Origin: Helicobacteraceae bacterium
Lineage (GTDB): Bacteria > Campylobacterota > Campylobacteria > Campylobacterales > SZUA-545
Assembly (NCBI GenBank): GCA_031276985.1
Contig: JAISMA010000049.1
Coordinates: forward strand, 1 to 16,069
Length of the DNA: 16,069 bases
Reading direction: 5' to 3'
Shown: piece after piece, positions 13,725-16,069 of the stretch
Position numbering within the stretch: the stretch's first letter is position 1
How the letters are laid out: each line of letters opens with the position of its first letter
The notes under the pieces: model-generated
Database searches by the model: none
What the model was told of the DNA's origin: nothing
What the model saw: the letters and a program-made list of their open reading frames with translations, nothing else
Translations under genes and position numbers: made by a program

Positions 13725-14455
13725 GCTACTATTATTTATTAGCGGCGATTTTAGGTTTATGTTTTGGCAGTTTTGCCAACGTGGTTATTATTCGTATGGG
13801 CAAAGAGGAGAGCATCGTTTTTCCAGCTTCGCATTGTCCCAACTGCAAACATGCGCTGAAGTGGTATCACAATATCCCCGTTTTATCGTTTATTGTTTTG
13901 CGCGGTAAATGCGGTTTTTGCGGTCAAAAAATTAGCGTTATATATCCGATTATCGAGATTTTTGTATCGCTTTTATTTTGCGCGGCGGTTTACAAACTCG
14001 GCGCGACATATTTCACCATTTTTGCCGCCCTTACGCTCTTTTCGCTTCTTTGTCTTGCCGTTATCGATTTTCAAACGTTAATGGCGCCCGATTCGCTTAA
14101 TTTTTTAGCGTTATTTTTCGCCCTGCTTTCAAGCGGCGCGATCTTGGATAATTTAAGCGCCGCATTTTTGATTGCTGGCGGTTTATCGCTACTTAGAATG
14201 GGGCTAAGTAGCCTATTAAAAAAAGAGGCGATGGGCGAAGCGGATGTGATTTTAGGCGCGACAATGGGCGCGTTTTTGGGTTTGACGGGCGCGTTGATCG
14301 CGCTGTTTATCGGAGCGTTAAGCGCGATTATTCCCGCTTTGATCAACCGAAAAAACGCGCGGCTTGAAACGCCTTTTATTCCTTTTTTGGCGTTTGGAAC
14401 GCTAATAGTTTTTATATTTGGAAACGAGCTTAAAAGTTTGCTTGGCTGGCAATGA
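13721..14455 (+). CDS. prepilin peptidase, A24 family (type IV prepilin/pseudopilin leader peptidase)
   Basis: Polytopic inner-membrane aspartic protease that cleaves, and usually N-methylates, type IV prepilins or pseudopilins of pilus, competence or type II secretion systems. In 244 residues: N-terminal LGLCFGSFANVVIIR; a zinc-binding cytoplasmic loop with Cys39, Cys42, Cys64 and Cys67 (HCPNCKHALKWYHNIPVLSF and GKCGFCGQKIS) of the methyltransferase domain; first catalytic Asp116 in VIDFQTLMAPDSLN; second in MGEADVILGATMGAFLG, where the usual GxGD reads GEAD with Asp175 kept. Several membrane helices follow. The ATG overlaps the uppS stop and has GGAGG six bases earlier. Its pilin substrates are not in this window. 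Confidence 0.9.
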   Translation: MSYYYLLAAILGLCFGSFANVVIIRMGKEESIVFPASHCPNCKHALKWYHNIPVLSFIVLRGKCGFCGQKISVIYPIIEIFVSLLFCAAVYKLGATYFTIFAALTLFSLLCLAVIDFQTLMAPDSLNFLALFFALLSSGAILDNLSAAFLIAGGLSLLRMGLSSLLKKEAMGEADVILGATMGAFLGLTGALIALFIGALSAIIPALINRKNARLETPFIPFLAFGTLIVFIFGNELKSLLGWQ

Positions 14456-15189
14456 AGGCAAAGGTTACTATAGCCTACGACGGATCGCTTTTTTTTGGAT
14501 CGCAATATCTACGCAAAAACGGCGAATCAACTTTGCCAACTGTACTTTGCGCGTTTGGAGAGGCGTTAAAAAGCATAGGCATAATTTCGCGTATATCGCA
14601 CGCGGGACGCACCGATCGCTTTGTGCATGCTACGGGGCAGGTTTTAGCTTTTATAATTCCCGATTTTTGGCGCGATGATAAACGGCTAAAAACAGAACTG
14701 GACAAAAAGTTATATCCAAAAATTCTGGTCAGAAAAGTTGAAATTGTAAGCGATGATTTCGACCCGCGCTATAGCGCAAAAAGTCGCGTTTATCGCTATC
14801 TGATCGCGCAAAATCGCCCGTCGATATTTTTTGAGCGTTTTATAACCCACGCGCCGCGTTTTGATTTGCCAAAAGCGCGCGAAGCGATTAAATGTTTTAT
14901 CGGCACAAAAGATTTTTATCATTTTTCCAAACGCGGCAGCGACGAAAAAACGACGATTCGCGCGATTTATTTTGCCGATATACGCAAATTCAGAGGGATA
15001 TATATCGCAGTTTTTGAAGGCGACGCATTTTTAAGATCGCAGGTGCGTATGATGATGTCGGCGGTTATTAAGATAGCGACGAATAAAGCAGAAATAAACG
15101 ATATAAGCGCCCAATTTGAAGGCAGATCGACTAGATTTAGAGAACCCGCTCCTCCAAACGGCTTATATCTTGCAAAAATACGCTATTAA
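14452..15189 (+). CDS. truA: tRNA pseudouridine(38-40) synthase TruA
   Basis: Isomerises uridines 38-40 in the anticodon stem-loop of many tRNAs to pseudouridine. The 245 residues include KVTIAYDGSLFFGSQ at the N-terminus, the catalytic Asp55 in SHAGRTDRFVHATGQV (the family norm is AGRTD-x-GVHA, so Phe replaces Gly), FDPRYSAKSRVYRYLI, the second-repeat TKDFYHFSKRGSDEKTTIRAI and FLRSQVRMMMSAVI. The ATG overlaps the upstream stop (ATGA). It is last in the glmU-coaBC-uppS-peptidase-truA operon and is followed by a probable terminator hairpin. Confidence 0.94.
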   Translation: MKAKVTIAYDGSLFFGSQYLRKNGESTLPTVLCAFGEALKSIGIISRISHAGRTDRFVHATGQVLAFIIPDFWRDDKRLKTELDKKLYPKILVRKVEIVSDDFDPRYSAKSRVYRYLIAQNRPSIFFERFITHAPRFDLPKAREAIKCFIGTKDFYHFSKRGSDEKTTIRAIYFADIRKFRGIYIAVFEGDAFLRSQVRMMMSAVIKIATNKAEINDISAQFEGRSTRFREPAPPNGLYLAKIRY

Positions 15190-15268
15190 CCCTTTATGAC
15201 AAAAGACGGCAAGCGAGCGCTACGTGGGAATGACGATTTACGATTACGCGGGTTTTACGCGCTTAGAT

Positions 15269-15295
15269 CGCGATTTACTAATCGCGCGCTTTTTT
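15269..15295 (+). terminator. probable rho-independent terminator of the glmU-truA operon
   Basis: Perfect 7-bp arms CGCGATT and AATCGCG with a 4-nt loop TACT are followed after CGC by six T residues. It lies 80 bp after the truA stop. Confidence 0.5.
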
Positions 15296-15341
15296 GCGAA
15301 AACCCAGCATTTGCGTCATTTTGCGCGAAGCGACTGTTTCC

Positions 15342-15488
15342 TGTCATTCTGCGCGTAGTCTCAGAATCCAAAAAAGATAGTTAAAGAATATTGTGAATTA
15401 TAGTTGACCTTTGATTGTTTTTTTAATGGATGCCAACCTTTCTTAGCGCCTACGGCGCAATCGCGGTGGACGCTTGCGCTGGAATGAC
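15342..15488 (-). repeat. composite intergenic repeat, copy B (inverted relative to copy A)
   Basis: Same architecture as the copy at 4277-4393 but on the other strand: an ATTCTG...CAGAAT palindrome (15346-15367), an AT-rich spacer with TTAAAGAA, TTGAC and GATTGTTTTTTT, then AATGGAT and a second, longer and more degenerate hairpin region ending GGAATGAC. The spacer at 15376-15417 matches the reverse complement of 4318-4359 at 32 of 42 positions. Copy B is about 30 bp longer, with the extra length in the second hairpin. Confidence 0.62.
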
Positions 15489-15760
15489 GGCTATTGGCTA
15501 CAAAAAAATAGATCCGACAAAATATGGGCGAGGGGGATAATTGGCGCGGACGCAAACTGCGACGCAAAAATAAGAAACGTGCCAAAATAGCGGCGGTTTG
15601 TCTGCGGGTAACCGCTCCCCTCGCCAAAAATAAAATCGGATTGCGGCGTTTGCCAAAGCGGACAAAAAGAACGCGGAAACAAATCGCCCAGCCAAAGCGC
15701 CGAAGCAAGCGTTTAGCGGGCGACTTTGCGAAACGGTCAAAATAGGCGCAAAGGCAAAAG

Positions 15761-16069
15761 TTATCGGTATTGGCTAAAAACGCTCGCCGCGCCGTTTTTG
15801 GCGATTAGCAACACTTGATACGGTTCGCTTTGTCCGCCGTAAGCCGCGCCGTCCATACCAGGCGCGCCGATTGGCATATTCGGCACGGATAAGCCGATCG
15901 CGTTTGGTTTTTCGCGCAACAGACGCAAAATGTCGCTTGCGGGGACGTGTCCTTCGATTGCGTAATCGCCGATTTTCGCCGTGTGGCAGGAGGCGTAACG
16001 ATCGCTCACGCCAAGCCGTTTTCGCGCCGCGCCGCCGCTGTCTTCAATTGTCTGAACGACAAAGCCGTT
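15761..16069 (-). CDS. DUF411 family protein, 5' part beyond the window edge
   Basis: The last 102 residues are visible and the frame remains open at the right edge, so the N-terminus is missing; a GTG at 16007-16009 lies inside the domain and is not the start. Family features are clear: RLGVSDRYASCHTAKIGDYA, then IEGHVPASDILRLLREKP, GLSVPNMPIGAPGMD and a C-terminal YQVLLIAKNGAASVFSQY, matching the C-H-T-A, EGHVPA-DI-RLL and PGMP-GSPGME pattern. DUF411 proteins are usually small, exported, Cys-containing and often located in copper or other metal resistance clusters; their biochemical role is not settled. It is convergent to truA. Confidence 0.88.
   Translation of the reverse strand, partial: NGFVVQTIEDSGGAARKRLGVSDRYASCHTAKIGDYAIEGHVPASDILRLLREKPNAIGLSVPNMPIGAPGMDGAAYGGQSEPYQVLLIAKNGAASVFSQYR

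Larger units (their letters stand above)
15190..15760. other. gene-free convergent intergenic region with repeats
   Basis: This region of about 570 bp separates the 3' ends of truA (rightward) and the DUF411 gene (leftward). It contains a probable truA terminator (15269-15295), a TACGTGGGAATGACG remnant near 15220-15234 similar to repeat ends in the 4.0-4.7 kb region, and composite repeat copy B (15342-15488). From 15489 to 15760 I see nothing I can name: short open frames overlap on both strands and none shows a family pattern or ribosome binding site; a decayed gene is possible. Confidence 0.6.

Noticed and set aside
15361..15740. Open frames of 63-115 codons on the minus strand and 73 codons on the plus strand
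   Set aside because: They overlap each other in several frames, partly cover composite repeat B, lack start signals, and show no recognisable domain.

Overview
The window looks like chromosomal DNA of a Campylobacterota (epsilonproteobacterial) organism of unassigned genus. Two gene orders match what I recall from Campylobacter jejuni: gap-pgk-tpiA-fabI next to rsfS, and fliP near glmU-coaBC-(gap)-uppS-prepilin peptidase-truA. Protein motifs agree (FabI starting MIM, MotAB/FliP, the GlmU-CoaBC-UppS chain). Base composition is unusual for the group: most genes are GC-rich and carry many copies of the octamer GCGATCGC and of related GATC-containing words.

Layout. Positions 1-3603 hold a leftward operon gap-pgk-tpiA-fabI (fabI cut by the left edge): triose-phosphate glycolysis/gluconeogenesis plus enoyl-ACP reductase. 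Divergent from it, rsfS (3687-4028) encodes a ribosome silencing factor. A 640-bp gene-free stretch (4029-4667) is full of REP-like palindromes and holds copy A of a composite repeat. Then, all leftward: a class I/II aminotransferase (probably dapC), a low-GC two-gene insert (66-aa protein and a 322-aa PD-(D/E)XK-like protein), trmA, fliP, and a motB/motA stator pair resembling the sodium-type PomA/PomB.

From 10553 the direction reverses. glmU, coaBC, uppS, a prepilin peptidase and truA form a tightly coupled rightward operon in which every junction is a 4-base overlap (TTGA or ATGA). It supplies UDP-GlcNAc, 4'-phosphopantetheine (for CoA), undecaprenyl diphosphate, prepilin processing and tRNA pseudouridylation. 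After truA come a probable terminator, copy B of the composite repeat (inverted relative to copy A), about 270 bp with no gene I can recognise, and the 3' part of a DUF411 (copper-associated) gene entering from the right edge.

Most of the window is housekeeping. The items that stand out are the low-GC nuclease-like pair at 5855-7020, the composite repeat present twice in convergent intergenic regions, the GCGATCGC over-representation that stops at the low-GC insert, a short divergent GAPDH with SCTAN at the active site, and a PomAB-like stator operon fused to fliP. I see no CRISPR array, transposase, rRNA or tRNA gene.
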